64,000 bases of DNA from Paracoccaceae bacterium (GTDB lineage Bacteria > Pseudomonadota > Alphaproteobacteria > Rhodobacterales > Rhodobacteraceae), in NCBI GenBank assembly GCA_030750975.1, contig JASMHC010000002.1, positions 1-64,000 of the forward strand, given 5' to 3'. Every line of letters starts with the position of its first letter. The stretch's first letter is position 1. A program made the position numbers and the translations under genes. The notes beneath the pieces were generated by a model. The model had not been told where the DNA came from. It worked only from the letters and a program-made list of their open reading frames with translations, and ran no database searches. Below, in pieces: positions 52,500 to 61,134 of the stretch.

Positions 52500-53270
52500 C
52501 TATCCAGTTGTTACGACGCCACCGTCGACAACCATCATTTGCCCCGTCATCATCCGGCTGGTTTCTGACGCCAGAAACAGGGTCGCATCGACGATATCCT
52601 GAGGCACCAGATGCTGTTTCAAGCATTGTTTCTCAAGATGGGCGGCAAGTGCGTCCGGCGTGGCCCATTTGTCAAGCTGCTTTTCCGTCAACACCCAACC
52701 GGGTGCCAGCGCGTTGACTCGGATATTGTCTGGACCCAGTTCACGTGCGAGCGAGCGGCTCATGCCGTTGATACCCGCATTCGCCGTTGTGTAGGACACA
52801 TAACCCGCGTTGCCCATCATATAGCTGATGGACGAAAAGTTAATGATCGCCCCGCCACCATTATCTCTCATGCGCCTGGCAGCGGACTGACACGCAAAAA
52901 AGTAGGCTTTGAGATTGATGGATTGCGACCAGTCCCAGAACTCTTCCGTCACGTCTTCGACCGCATGGCGATGGTCGTTGGCCGCATTGTTGACAAGCAC
53001 CTGAACAGGGCCGTGGGTGTCGGCTGCCTGTCCGATTGCCACGTCAAGCGCAGGTATGTCGGTGATATCGCATTTGATGAACAGCGGGCGAGTGCCATGC
53101 TTTTCTTCCATCTCGTCGCAAAATTCAGTCGAGTCCGAGCGCTGAACAAAAGCGACATTCGCGCCTTGTTGCAGAAATCCTTCGGTCAGCGCGGCCCCAA
53201 TGCCCGATCCGCCACCCGTGATAAAAACGCTTTTGCCGCGCAGATCGTGGAATGTAGCTGTCTGGTCCAT
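52500..53270 (-). CDS. SDR-family sugar 1-dehydrogenase (probable galactose dehydrogenase)
   Basis: A 256-residue short-chain dehydrogenase close in layout to Caulobacter xylose dehydrogenase XylB and to galactose/arabinose dehydrogenases of this type. The cofactor loop is TGGGSGIG (18-25). VLVNNAAND, Asn119, Ser147 and Tyr160 are in place. The catalytic Lys expected four residues after Tyr160 is Asn164 (codon AAT): the motif reads YTTAN instead of YxxxK. Either the activity is altered or the Lys role is compensated. Its inferred job is oxidation of D-galactose to galactono-lactone. It overlaps the dehydratase stop by one base. Confidence 0.88.
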   Translation of the reverse strand: MDQTATFHDLRGKSVFITGGGSGIGAALTEGFLQQGANVAFVQRSDSTEFCDEMEEKHGTRPLFIKCDITDIPALDVAIGQAADTHGPVQVLVNNAANDHRHAVEDVTEEFWDWSQSINLKAYFFACQSAARRMRDNGGGAIINFSSISYMMGNAGYVSYTTANAGINGMSRSLARELGPDNIRVNALAPGWVLTEKQLDKWATPDALAAHLEKQCLKQHLVPQDIVDATLFLASETSRMMTGQMMVVDGGVVTTG

Positions 53271-54979
53271 TAGTGGCTTTCTCTGGTAACGGGGCGTGTG
53301 TCCTTGCCGACAAGGAAGTCAAGGTCAGCCCCTTGGTCGGCCTGCAAAACATGATCGATATACATCTTGGCATATCCGCGCGTATAATGCGGCGCCTCGG
53401 GCGTCCACGCGGCACGGCGCCGGATTAGTTCGTCGTCAGGCACCAGCAGATCAAGCTGGCCCGCGCTGGCCGAAAACCTGATCCGGTCGCCTGTTTTCAC
53501 CAATGCCAGCGTGCCGCCGTCATTGGCTTCGGGTGACACGTGCAAAATCACGGTTCCAAAGGCTGTGCCTGACATCCGGGCATCGGAAATCCGCACCATA
53601 TCCTTGATTCCCTGTTTCACAAGCTTGGACGGGATCGGCATATTTCCAACCTCGGCCATGCCGGGATATCCCTTTGGACCGCATCCTTTCAGAACAAGAA
53701 TACTGTCCTTGGTCACTGGCAGATCATCGTTGTTTATCGTTGCTTTAAGATCTTCGATATTCTCGAACACATAGGCCTCGCCCTCATGTTCAAGCAAATG
53801 CTCACTGGCCGCCGACGGTTTGACGATCGCCCCCCGGGGCGCAAGATTGCCACGCAGAACCTTGATCCCGGCCGAGGGTTTCAACGGCGCATCAAGCGGG
53901 CGGATCACATCGCTGTTCCAGCATTCCGCGCCTTCCGCATAGGCGCTGATATCGCCCCCCATGACCGTTTTGGCCTTGCGCAAATGCCCTGACAGTTCTT
54001 TCAGGATCACGGGCATTCCGCCCGCATAGCAAAAATCCTCCATCAGGTACTTGCCCGACGGCATGCAATTCACCAACAGAGGAATGTCGCCGCCCAGATC
54101 GAAATCTTCCATTTTCAGGTCTACGCCAACACGTCCGGCGATGGCCAGAAGATGCACAACCGCATTGGTCGATCCTCCAACAGCCGCATTGGCAAGGATT
54201 GCGTTTTCAAATGCTTCCCGTGTCAGGATGTCCGAAGGTTTGATGCCCTCGTCAACCATTTCCACAATTCGTTTACCGGTCACATGCGCCAGTGCCATCC
54301 GGCGGGCATCGACGGCCGGAAGCGCGGCATTCGTCGGCAGGCTCATGCCCATCGCCTCGACCAGTGAGGCCATTGTCGACGCGGTGCCCATCGTCATGCA
54401 TACGCCTTTGGACCTGCTCATGCCTGACTCTGCGGCCATGAAGTCTTTCAACGTCATCTCACCTGCGCGCACTGCTTCTGAAAATTTCCACACATCGGTG
54501 CCCGAGCCGATATCCTTGCCCTGCCATTTGCCGTTCAGCATGGGACCTGAGCTTACCACGATGGTCGGCAGATCAACCGATGCGGCCCCCATAAGCTGGC
54601 CCGGGGTGGTCTTGTCACAGCCTCCAAGCAGAACGACCCCGTCTATGCCGTAGGCACGGATCGACTCTTCGACATCCATTGCCAGCAAGTTGCGAAACAG
54701 CATCGCTGTGGGCTTCATCTGGGTCTCGCCCAAAGACATGACAGGGAATTCCACCGGAAAGCCGCCTGCCTCCCAGACGCCGCGTTTCACACCTTCGGCA
54801 AGATCCCGCAGGTTGCTATTGCAGGGGGTCAGCTCGGACCAGGTGTTGCAAATGCCGATCACGGGGCGACCGTCAAATGCATGGTCGGGAAATCCCTGAT
54901 TTTTCATCCACGATCTGTGAATGAAGCCGTCCTTGTCCTGTTTTCCATACCAGCCGCGGTTGCGTCTTTCTTTGCTCAT
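53270..54979 (-). CDS. IlvD/Edd-family sugar-acid dehydratase (galactonate/arabonate type)
   Basis: A 569-residue Fe-S dehydratase. The three cluster cysteines are present: C53 (LTPCN), C121 (GGCDK) and C194 (GVCMTMG). Their spacing equals that of the L-arabonate/D-galactonate dehydratase subgroup. WYGKQDKDGFIHRSWMKNQG is that subgroup's N-terminus. In this operon it should dehydrate galactonate to 2-keto-3-deoxygalactonate, replacing the enolase-type DgoD found in enterobacteria. Start 54979 is set by GGAA upstream and the ATGA overlap with the alpha-galactosidase; a longer reading adds an unrelated N-terminus. Confidence 0.94.
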   Translation of the reverse strand: MSKERRNRGWYGKQDKDGFIHRSWMKNQGFPDHAFDGRPVIGICNTWSELTPCNSNLRDLAEGVKRGVWEAGGFPVEFPVMSLGETQMKPTAMLFRNLLAMDVEESIRAYGIDGVVLLGGCDKTTPGQLMGAASVDLPTIVVSSGPMLNGKWQGKDIGSGTDVWKFSEAVRAGEMTLKDFMAAESGMSRSKGVCMTMGTASTMASLVEAMGMSLPTNAALPAVDARRMALAHVTGKRIVEMVDEGIKPSDILTREAFENAILANAAVGGSTNAVVHLLAIAGRVGVDLKMEDFDLGGDIPLLVNCMPSGKYLMEDFCYAGGMPVILKELSGHLRKAKTVMGGDISAYAEGAECWNSDVIRPLDAPLKPSAGIKVLRGNLAPRGAIVKPSAASEHLLEHEGEAYVFENIEDLKATINNDDLPVTKDSILVLKGCGPKGYPGMAEVGNMPIPSKLVKQGIKDMVRISDARMSGTAFGTVILHVSPEANDGGTLALVKTGDRIRFSASAGQLDLLVPDDELIRRRAAWTPEAPHYTRGYAKMYIDHVLQADQGADLDFLVGKDTRPVTRESH

Positions 54980-57060
54980 AGCAATGTTCCTTTCACAACC
55001 CACATGGTTTCGGGGAAATTCCACGGCAGGGTGATACCGTGGCTCATCAGATATGCGCCGCTTAGGGTCAAACCCTGCGATTTGAGGGCCTGATCCCCGC
55101 GCGACAGCGCAGGTGCGTCGCCCCGGTTCACCAGTTCAATCCGGTACATGGCATCAGGCGTCAGACGTGTCAGCGGAAGCGGCCGTGGGGCAATCTGGGC
55201 CGACGTACCGGCTTTGCCCGCAAAAACTACAAAACGGTCGCCGGTTTGACTGAGCTGTTGTTCGGCAATAACCGCCGGATCAGCGCTGTCGAGCCTGAGG
55301 ATATCGGCGTTCACCATCCAGTCGCGGTTGTCTGTCCACCACTGGGTCACTTCCCGAAGAACGCGCGCTTCGTCGGCACCAAGCTCGCGCGGATCCATTT
55401 CAAATCCCATATGCCGCTGTGCCGCAACCCAGGCGCGGAATCGGATGTCGATCACCCGGCCCGACGTGTGGCATTTGCGCGGACCGACATGGCTGCCGGT
55501 TACCGCCATTGGAAGAAAAATGGCCGCGTTGTGCTGCATTTTCAGCCGTTCCACCGCATCATTGCTATCGCTCAGCCAGACACGGTGGGTCCGCTGAAGA
55601 ATGCCAAAATCGATACGTCCCCCACCCGACGCACAGCTTTCAATCTCAACCTTCGGATGCGCTGTACGAAGCCGGTCAAGAAGGGCATAGGAACCACGGG
55701 TCTGTGCCGCGTCCGGTGTTGGCAGAACCCGATTGTGATCCCATTTGATATAGTCGATTGCATGATCCGCAAGGATACCGCTGATCCGTTCAAACAGGAA
55801 ATCATGCACCTCGGGCAGCGCCATGTTCAGCGCCATTTGCTGGCGTCCCATAATCTGGTCTTCGCCGCCAAGCGCCCAATCGGGGTGTGCGCGGAAGATA
55901 TTGCTGTCGGGATTGATCATTTCCGGTTCAAACCAAATCCCGAAAGTCATGCCTTGTGAATGAATATGATCGATCAAAGGGTGCAGCCCGTCCGGATATT
56001 TGCGGGGATCAACCTCCCAATCCGAAAGCGCCTGTGTGTCGTCGTCGCGGCTTCCAAACCAGCCGTCATCCAACACGAACCGTTCCGCGCCAAGACCTGC
56101 GGCGAGCGTGGCAATTTCCTTCAACTCGTCCAGCTTGTGATCGAAATAGACAGCTTCCCAGCAATTGTAGTGCACCGGGCGCGGTCGCTCCGGATCAGGG
56201 AAACGGACCACCCTGTCACGCAGATGGCGCTGGAACGCGACCGCGCAGCCGTTCAGCCCGTCATCGGAAAACATGGCATAAAGCGGTGCCGTTTCAAAAT
56301 GGCACTGCGGATCGTTTTCCAGCCGCGTCGCATGACCAAACTGGATCTGGCGACGGCCATCGGGCAGTTCTTCGGCCACCATGCGATGCCCGCCAGACCA
56401 ACCGTAGTGAAACCCATAAGCGTGTCCGCTGGCATTGCTGGCGCCCCGGCACGGAACAATCAAACCCGGGAAATGTTCGTGCCCGGTGCGGCCCGTGCGA
56501 TTCTCGCGATACCTGATCCCCGCATTCCACGGGGTCCGGTTCAACTGAAATTCGCCACACCAACGGCCCGCAAAGTCGATCATTTCGTCACTGGACTGCG
56601 GGGCCGGGAAAACGGGGGCGGACATCCAGTGCAGATGCATGGGATGTGTCGCCTCAAGCACGGATTTCGCCTCGATCACATGGGTGACAGGATCAAGCGA
56701 AAAGCATGCGTGATAGGTCAGCGTGCCGTCCTGATCGGTGAAGCTTAGCTTCAGGCTGTCTTCGGCGATTTCGTCATTGGCAAAGCAAAACTTCGGAAGA
56801 TAGGGCCGCCCGTCCCCTTGCCGGATCACAAGACCAGGCTGCCCGGGGAATGTGCGCGTGGCCTCGGGGCAAATTGACAGCTCGGGGTTGAGATCAAGCA
56901 TGCCGCCGGTCACATCAATCGCATTGGCGCGATAGACAACCTCAAGATCCGCCTCGTCCGGCAGGCGTGGCCCCCAATAGACCACTTCTGCCAGATGCGC
57001 GTTTTGCGACCCCAGAACCAGAGTTTGACGGGAATCGTCAAGCCGCCAGGTTCGGATCAT
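54976..57060 (-). CDS. Alpha-galactosidase, GH36
   Basis: A 694-residue cytoplasmic alpha-galactosidase. A beta-sandwich N-terminal domain precedes the barrel. The nucleophile is Asp441 (IKWDHNR) and the acid/base Asp498 (LSDSNDA); the CASGGGRIDFG and FVLDDGWFGSRDDD loops are conserved. The start at 57060 (ATGA overlap with the permease) is preferred; the open frame continues 96 codons into the permease gene without family similarity. It would release galactose from melibiose/raffinose-type sugars or from galactosyl-glycerols such as floridoside. Confidence 0.97.
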   Translation of the reverse strand: MIRTWRLDDSRQTLVLGSQNAHLAEVVYWGPRLPDEADLEVVYRANAIDVTGGMLDLNPELSICPEATRTFPGQPGLVIRQGDGRPYLPKFCFANDEIAEDSLKLSFTDQDGTLTYHACFSLDPVTHVIEAKSVLEATHPMHLHWMSAPVFPAPQSSDEMIDFAGRWCGEFQLNRTPWNAGIRYRENRTGRTGHEHFPGLIVPCRGASNASGHAYGFHYGWSGGHRMVAEELPDGRRQIQFGHATRLENDPQCHFETAPLYAMFSDDGLNGCAVAFQRHLRDRVVRFPDPERPRPVHYNCWEAVYFDHKLDELKEIATLAAGLGAERFVLDDGWFGSRDDDTQALSDWEVDPRKYPDGLHPLIDHIHSQGMTFGIWFEPEMINPDSNIFRAHPDWALGGEDQIMGRQQMALNMALPEVHDFLFERISGILADHAIDYIKWDHNRVLPTPDAAQTRGSYALLDRLRTAHPKVEIESCASGGGRIDFGILQRTHRVWLSDSNDAVERLKMQHNAAIFLPMAVTGSHVGPRKCHTSGRVIDIRFRAWVAAQRHMGFEMDPRELGADEARVLREVTQWWTDNRDWMVNADILRLDSADPAVIAEQQLSQTGDRFVVFAGKAGTSAQIAPRPLPLTRLTPDAMYRIELVNRGDAPALSRGDQALKSQGLTLSGAYLMSHGITLPWNFPETMWVVKGTLL

Positions 57061-57905
57061 TTTACAGCCCCCAGGGTCAGACCGGCGATAAAGTGTTTCT
57101 GCATCAGAAAGAACATCAGAACCGGCGGGATGGCCGCCACGATCGAGCCTGCCGACATCAGGTGATATTGCGCAATGAATTGCGAATTGAACTGGGTGAT
57201 ACCGGCGGTCACAGGCTGCGCGTCCGGTCCCTGGGTCAGAACGATTGCCCAGAAATAATCGTTCCAAATGAAGGTAAAGATCAGCACAGCCAGCGCGGCC
57301 AAGGCCGGGCGCATCAGCGGCAGGACGACGAACCAGAATATCCGCCACTCTTTCACCCCTTCCACACGCGCAGCTTCGATCAGCTCAAACGGGAGAGCGC
57401 GGATGAAATTACGCATGAACAAGGTGCAAAAGCCGGTTTGAAACGCGATGTGGAACATCACGAGGCCCATTTTCGTATCGTAAAGCCCTACGCTTAGGGT
57501 CAGATCGCGGACCGGCACCATTAGAATTTGAAACGGCACAAAATTGCCTGCGATGAACATGAAGAAAATCAACAGGTTGCCACGGAAGCGATAAATTCCA
57601 AGCGCAAAGCCGGTCATTGTCGACAGGGCGACGGCGCCGATCACGGTCGGAACCGTAATCAGGATCGAGTTCCACATATAGCGCGGCATGTCACTGTCGG
57701 TGAACACGCGGCCATAGTTTGTAAAAAACTCGAACGAGCTGGGCAAACCCCAATAATTGCCGTTGGTAAAATCCGTCAGCGGGCGGATCGAAAACATGGC
57801 AACCGCGATCAAAGGCAGAAGCCAGACAATCAGGGCAATCGGGATCAGTGTCTGATACGAGATTTGCGCGGCACGAGAGCGTTTTTCAATCGGTGTCGGA
57901 AACAT
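57057..57905 (-). CDS. Carbohydrate ABC transporter permease, MalG/CUT1 type
   Basis: A 282-residue inner-membrane subunit with six predicted helices and the EAA loop EAARVEGVKEWRIFWFVVLP that contacts the ATPase. Start ATG 57905 has GGAGG; a longer frame is unsupported. It pairs with the upstream MalF-type gene, 14 bases away, and overlaps the alpha-galactosidase start. The ATPase is not in this operon and is probably the one at 61135. Confidence 0.96.
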   Translation of the reverse strand: MFPTPIEKRSRAAQISYQTLIPIALIVWLLPLIAVAMFSIRPLTDFTNGNYWGLPSSFEFFTNYGRVFTDSDMPRYMWNSILITVPTVIGAVALSTMTGFALGIYRFRGNLLIFFMFIAGNFVPFQILMVPVRDLTLSVGLYDTKMGLVMFHIAFQTGFCTLFMRNFIRALPFELIEAARVEGVKEWRIFWFVVLPLMRPALAALAVLIFTFIWNDYFWAIVLTQGPDAQPVTAGITQFNSQFIAQYHLMSAGSIVAAIPPVLMFFLMQKHFIAGLTLGAVK

Positions 57906-57919
57906 TGAAATTCCTCCTC

Positions 57920-58831
57920 TTAGCGCCGGGCGGCGCGTTCTTCGCGGTACATGGACCACAAGAAATAGCCGATAAAGACCAGCATGATCAGGAACAGCAC
58001 AACCGCAATGGCCGAGCCATAGCCCATTCGGAAACCGTATTCGGACAGCGCCTTTTCAAACATGTAGAAGCTGAGAACCCGGGTGGTTCCAAACGGACCG
58101 CCATTGGTCATGACCGAGATCAGGTCGAACGAGCGAAGCGCACCGATGATGGTCACAACAAAAGCGATAAAGGTCGCGGGGCGCAGCTGAGGCAGGATGA
58201 TGTGCCAAAGCATGCGGATACCTTTGGCGCCGTCCAGCCGGCCAGCCTCGATCTGCTCGGGGTCAACGGCGTTCAGACCGGTCAGATAAAGGATCATGCA
58301 ATAGGCCGTCTGTGGCCAGAGACCGGCGGCGATGATGCCGTAAGTTGCCATGGTCGGATCACCCAGAACATTGATCGGCTCGAATCCGAACAGGGTGATC
58401 ACGGCATTCAGCAGGCCTTCGCGCGGCAGGTAGAACCACGAAAACACAAGGCCAACAACAACCTGGCTAATGACAAACGGGAAGAAAAAGAGCGATTTGT
58501 AAATTCGGATGCCGACGACGTTCTGATTCAGGAACAGGGCAATCAGAAGACCTGCCGGAATGGCCAAAAGATACAGCGCCAGCCATTTGAGGTTGTTCCA
58601 AAGCGAGATCTCGAACGCCCGATCATCGAACAGTTCGGTATAGTTGCCCAGCCCGATATAGGTTGCGGTTCCCAGACCGTCCCATTCGTAAAGCGAAATG
58701 TTGAAGGACTGGATGATCGGATTGATCACATAGACAAGGAAAAACAACACACCCGGCAGCAGGAACATAAGCGGCGTGACCGTCATCTTGTTGCGCTGAA
58801 GCCAACTTGGATTTGCAACTGCGGTTGACAT
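57920..58831 (-). CDS. Carbohydrate ABC transporter permease, MalF/CUT1 type
   Basis: A 303-residue permease with six helices and the EAA loop EAGRLDGAKGIRMLWHIILP. The N-terminus (MSTAVANPSWLQRNK) is cytoplasmic. GGGAGG precedes ATG 58831. A strong intercistronic hairpin separates it from the binding-protein gene, so fewer permease than binding-protein molecules are expected. Confidence 0.96.
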   Translation of the reverse strand: MSTAVANPSWLQRNKMTVTPLMFLLPGVLFFLVYVINPIIQSFNISLYEWDGLGTATYIGLGNYTELFDDRAFEISLWNNLKWLALYLLAIPAGLLIALFLNQNVVGIRIYKSLFFFPFVISQVVVGLVFSWFYLPREGLLNAVITLFGFEPINVLGDPTMATYGIIAAGLWPQTAYCMILYLTGLNAVDPEQIEAGRLDGAKGIRMLWHIILPQLRPATFIAFVVTIIGALRSFDLISVMTNGGPFGTTRVLSFYMFEKALSEYGFRMGYGSAIAVVLFLIMLVFIGYFLWSMYREERAARR

Positions 58832-58900
58832 CGTGTTCCTCCCAAAACGCATCCTTGGACCCAGAAAACCGTCCCGGATGTGCATTGTCAAAAATTCGGA

Positions 58901-58932
58901 ATAAAAACGCCCCGCCCTGTATGGGCGGGGCG
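58901..58932 (-). terminator. Hairpin terminator between binding-protein and permease genes
   Basis: On the minus strand a perfect 10-bp GC stem (arms CGCCCCGCCC and GGGCGGGGCG, loop ATACA) is followed directly by TTTTTATT. It starts 12 bases after the binding-protein stop, and the permease gene is 70 bases further on. It probably ends most transcripts, or protects the upstream mRNA, so binding protein is made in excess. Confidence 0.85.
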
Positions 58933-58943
58933 CAGGTCAGCGA

Positions 58944-60194
58944 TTACTTGTAAACGCGCTGACGTGTTTTCTCGAGACGGTTCAGGATGTCTTCCAGATT
59001 GTCTGGGAACACCATGAATTCCTGAAGACCTTCCATACCTGCCGAGGCCATTTCGGCCGGGAAGTCGCGATCGAAGAACTGCGCAACGCCACCTTGGGCA
59101 TTCTGCGACAGCATTTCGAAGCCCTGAACGATGAATTCATCATCCGCAACGCTTGAGTTTGCGTTGATTGGCAGCTGGCCCAGGCCGTCCGGGCCGTTGA
59201 TTTCGGTCTGAACCTCAGCCGAAGTCACGTATTGAAGGAACGCTTTTGCCGCTTCAACGTTCTTGGCACCGCTTGCGATGTGGAACGTATCTGTCGGCGC
59301 GTCTTCACCCATCGGGAAGTCACCGATTTTCGGGAACTGGTAGAAGTCCAGTTGCGCGTCGGTCAGGCCTGCATTGCGCAGATGCGGAACCGCAAAGTTG
59401 CCGATCAGGTATGCGGTTGCTTCACCGTTTACAACGAAGGACAGCGCGTCCTGCCAGTTATACGACTGGTGATCTTCAATGAACGCACCCATGTCGATCA
59501 GCTTGCGCCAATTCGCAAATGTTGCGCGCACTTCGTCCGAGGTCCACTCAAGCTCGCCACGTGCAAGTGCCATGTGGCTGTCAAAGCCATTGGTCCGCAT
59601 ATTCAGGTAGTCGAACCAGCCGCCCGCGGTCCAAAGGAACTTTGAGCCAATGGCGTAACATTTGCGACCCGAGTCGATGATGACCTGACAGTTTGCGATT
59701 TCTTCGTCAAAGGTTGCCGGTTCAGAAAGTCCCAGCTCGTTGAAGATGTCTTCGCGATAATAAATACCCCACTGGTAGTAGGTATAGGGGACGCCCCACT
59801 GCTTGCCATCGAGGGTCATAGCGCCCTTAACAGCGTCCAGACCCGGCAGGTCGCCGTTGTCGTACATTTCCGAAATGTCCATGAACAGGCCCGCATTCAC
59901 ATAGGGGCCCATGCGGTTTGCCGCGTACCAGTTCACAACGTCAGGCGCGTCTGCCGTCAGCGCGTTCCGGATCTGGCTTTTCCATGCCTCGCGGTCAACC
60001 ACCTCAAGCTCAACCGTCAGATCGGGGTGCAACGCATCAAAGTCGGCCGCAAGGCCTTCCATGATCGCGCGGGGGGCCGGGTTCGACATATCCGACATGA
60101 TGCGGAGCGTGCCGGACAGATCGGCATAGGCCGGTGCTGCAATGGCTGTGGTCAGCATAAGTGCTGCCGCGGTTTTAGCTACTTTTTGGAACAT
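58944..60194 (-). CDS. Carbohydrate ABC transporter substrate-binding protein
   Basis: A 416-residue CUT1-type periplasmic binding protein. A signal peptide (MFQKVAKTAAALMLTTAIAA) is cut after AYA at residue 24. The mature protein shows the usual early LRIMSDMSNPAPRA strand, the hinge region TYYQWGIYYREDIFNELGL and the late GLGQLPINANS. The ligand cannot be read from sequence. Operon content limits it to alpha- or beta-galactosides, with galactosyl-glycerol my preferred guess. GGAGG precedes ATG 60194. It is the first gene of an 11-gene minus-strand operon. Confidence 0.95.
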   Translation of the reverse strand: MFQKVAKTAAALMLTTAIAAPAYADLSGTLRIMSDMSNPAPRAIMEGLAADFDALHPDLTVELEVVDREAWKSQIRNALTADAPDVVNWYAANRMGPYVNAGLFMDISEMYDNGDLPGLDAVKGAMTLDGKQWGVPYTYYQWGIYYREDIFNELGLSEPATFDEEIANCQVIIDSGRKCYAIGSKFLWTAGGWFDYLNMRTNGFDSHMALARGELEWTSDEVRATFANWRKLIDMGAFIEDHQSYNWQDALSFVVNGEATAYLIGNFAVPHLRNAGLTDAQLDFYQFPKIGDFPMGEDAPTDTFHIASGAKNVEAAKAFLQYVTSAEVQTEINGPDGLGQLPINANSSVADDEFIVQGFEMLSQNAQGGVAQFFDRDFPAEMASAGMEGLQEFMVFPDNLEDILNRLEKTRQRVYK

Positions 60195-60208
60195 GGTTTC
60201 CTCCCTGG

Positions 60209-60262
60209 GTTCCAGTTGACAGTTGGTTCCAAATATTGAAACTTAGTCTCAAGTATTGAAAA
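60209..60262. promoter_or_regulatory. Repeats in the divergent control region (candidate IclR operators)
   Basis: CAAATATTGAAAC (60230-60242) and CAAGTATTGAAAA (60250-60262) are near-identical and exactly 20 bp apart, two helical turns. GGTTCC also occurs twice just left of them (about 60208-60213 and 60225-60230). They sit between the binding-protein gene and the divergent iclR-type gene, where the regulator should act on both operons. Confidence 0.55.
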
Positions 60263-60335
60263 CACTGCAGCGAGTCGCTACAAAAGTCAACATGGTTGTT
60301 GGCGCCAAAGTCGCTTGAACCAGTGGGAGGAGCAC

Positions 60336-61115
60336 ATGAACAAACCGATCGCCAGCGATGGAACCGTCGGAAAAGCTTTGGAAATTCTGGATTCGGTGGC
60401 CGAGTTCGGAAAGCCGGTGCGGTTCTCGGACCTGTTGGACCAAAGCCCCTACCCCAAGGCGACATTGTATCGATTTCTTCAGACTCTGACGAATCAGAAC
60501 ATGTTAAGTTACGATGACGAGACCGGCACATATAGTCTGGGCATCCGTCTGATGCGCCTTGCGCATGCCGCATGGAAAAATGCATCTCTTGCGCCGATTG
60601 CCCGCCCCTTTATCGAAGACCTGTCGGAAAAAGTCGGCGAAACGGTTCACCTGGCGCAGCTGGATCACGGTCAGGTGCTGTTCGTGGACAAGCTGCATAA
60701 AACCGACCGCTTCGAAACGCTTGCCCGCGTCGGTCAGGTTGCACCCGCCTATTGCACCGGGGTTGGTAAGGCGATGCTGGCTTTTCTGGCCCCCAAAAGG
60801 TTGCAGATCGTTCTCCAACAACAAGCCTATTTCAAGTATACGCCCGCAACACACGGATCAGCGGACAGCCTTATCGAGGAATTAGAGGTCATTCGCGGCG
60901 AAGGTATCGCGTTTGACCGCGAAGAGCACGAACAGGGGATCAATTCGATCGCGGCCCCTATTCTTTCCACCAACGGCCGCATCATTGGCGCCATCTCAAT
61001 TGCGACATCCACAAATCGTCTTACAACGGAAGGGCTGAATGAGTTCCGCGCGCTTCTGGTCGAGACTGCAAAGAAAATCGGTGAAGAAGCCACATCGTGG
61101 CAGTTCCCGTCTTAA
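60336..61115 (+). CDS. IclR-family transcriptional regulator
   Basis: A 259-residue regulator. The winged helix spans about residues 12-75 (GKALEILDSVAEFGKPVRFSD; KATLYRFLQTL). The IclR effector domain follows (GETVHLAQLDHGQVLFVDKL; YCTGVGKAMLAFL; INSIAAPILSTNGRIIGAISIA). Start ATG 60336 has GGGAGG five bases upstream. It is divergent from the transporter and catabolic operon and 19 bases upstream of the ATPase gene, so it probably controls both. The effector is unknown; IclR proteins here usually sense a sugar acid or pathway intermediate. Confidence 0.95.
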   Translation: MNKPIASDGTVGKALEILDSVAEFGKPVRFSDLLDQSPYPKATLYRFLQTLTNQNMLSYDDETGTYSLGIRLMRLAHAAWKNASLAPIARPFIEDLSEKVGETVHLAQLDHGQVLFVDKLHKTDRFETLARVGQVAPAYCTGVGKAMLAFLAPKRLQIVLQQQAYFKYTPATHGSADSLIEELEVIRGEGIAFDREEHEQGINSIAAPILSTNGRIIGAISIATSTNRLTTEGLNEFRALLVETAKKIGEEATSWQFPS

Positions 61116-61134
61116 ACCCGAAAAGGATTTCTTC

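Noticed and set aside
57061-57348. 96-codon N-terminal extension of the alpha-galactosidase frame
   Set aside because: It lies wholly within the permease gene, its sequence is Arg/Gly/Pro-rich frame noise, and ATG 57060 has the ATGA overlap typical of this operon.
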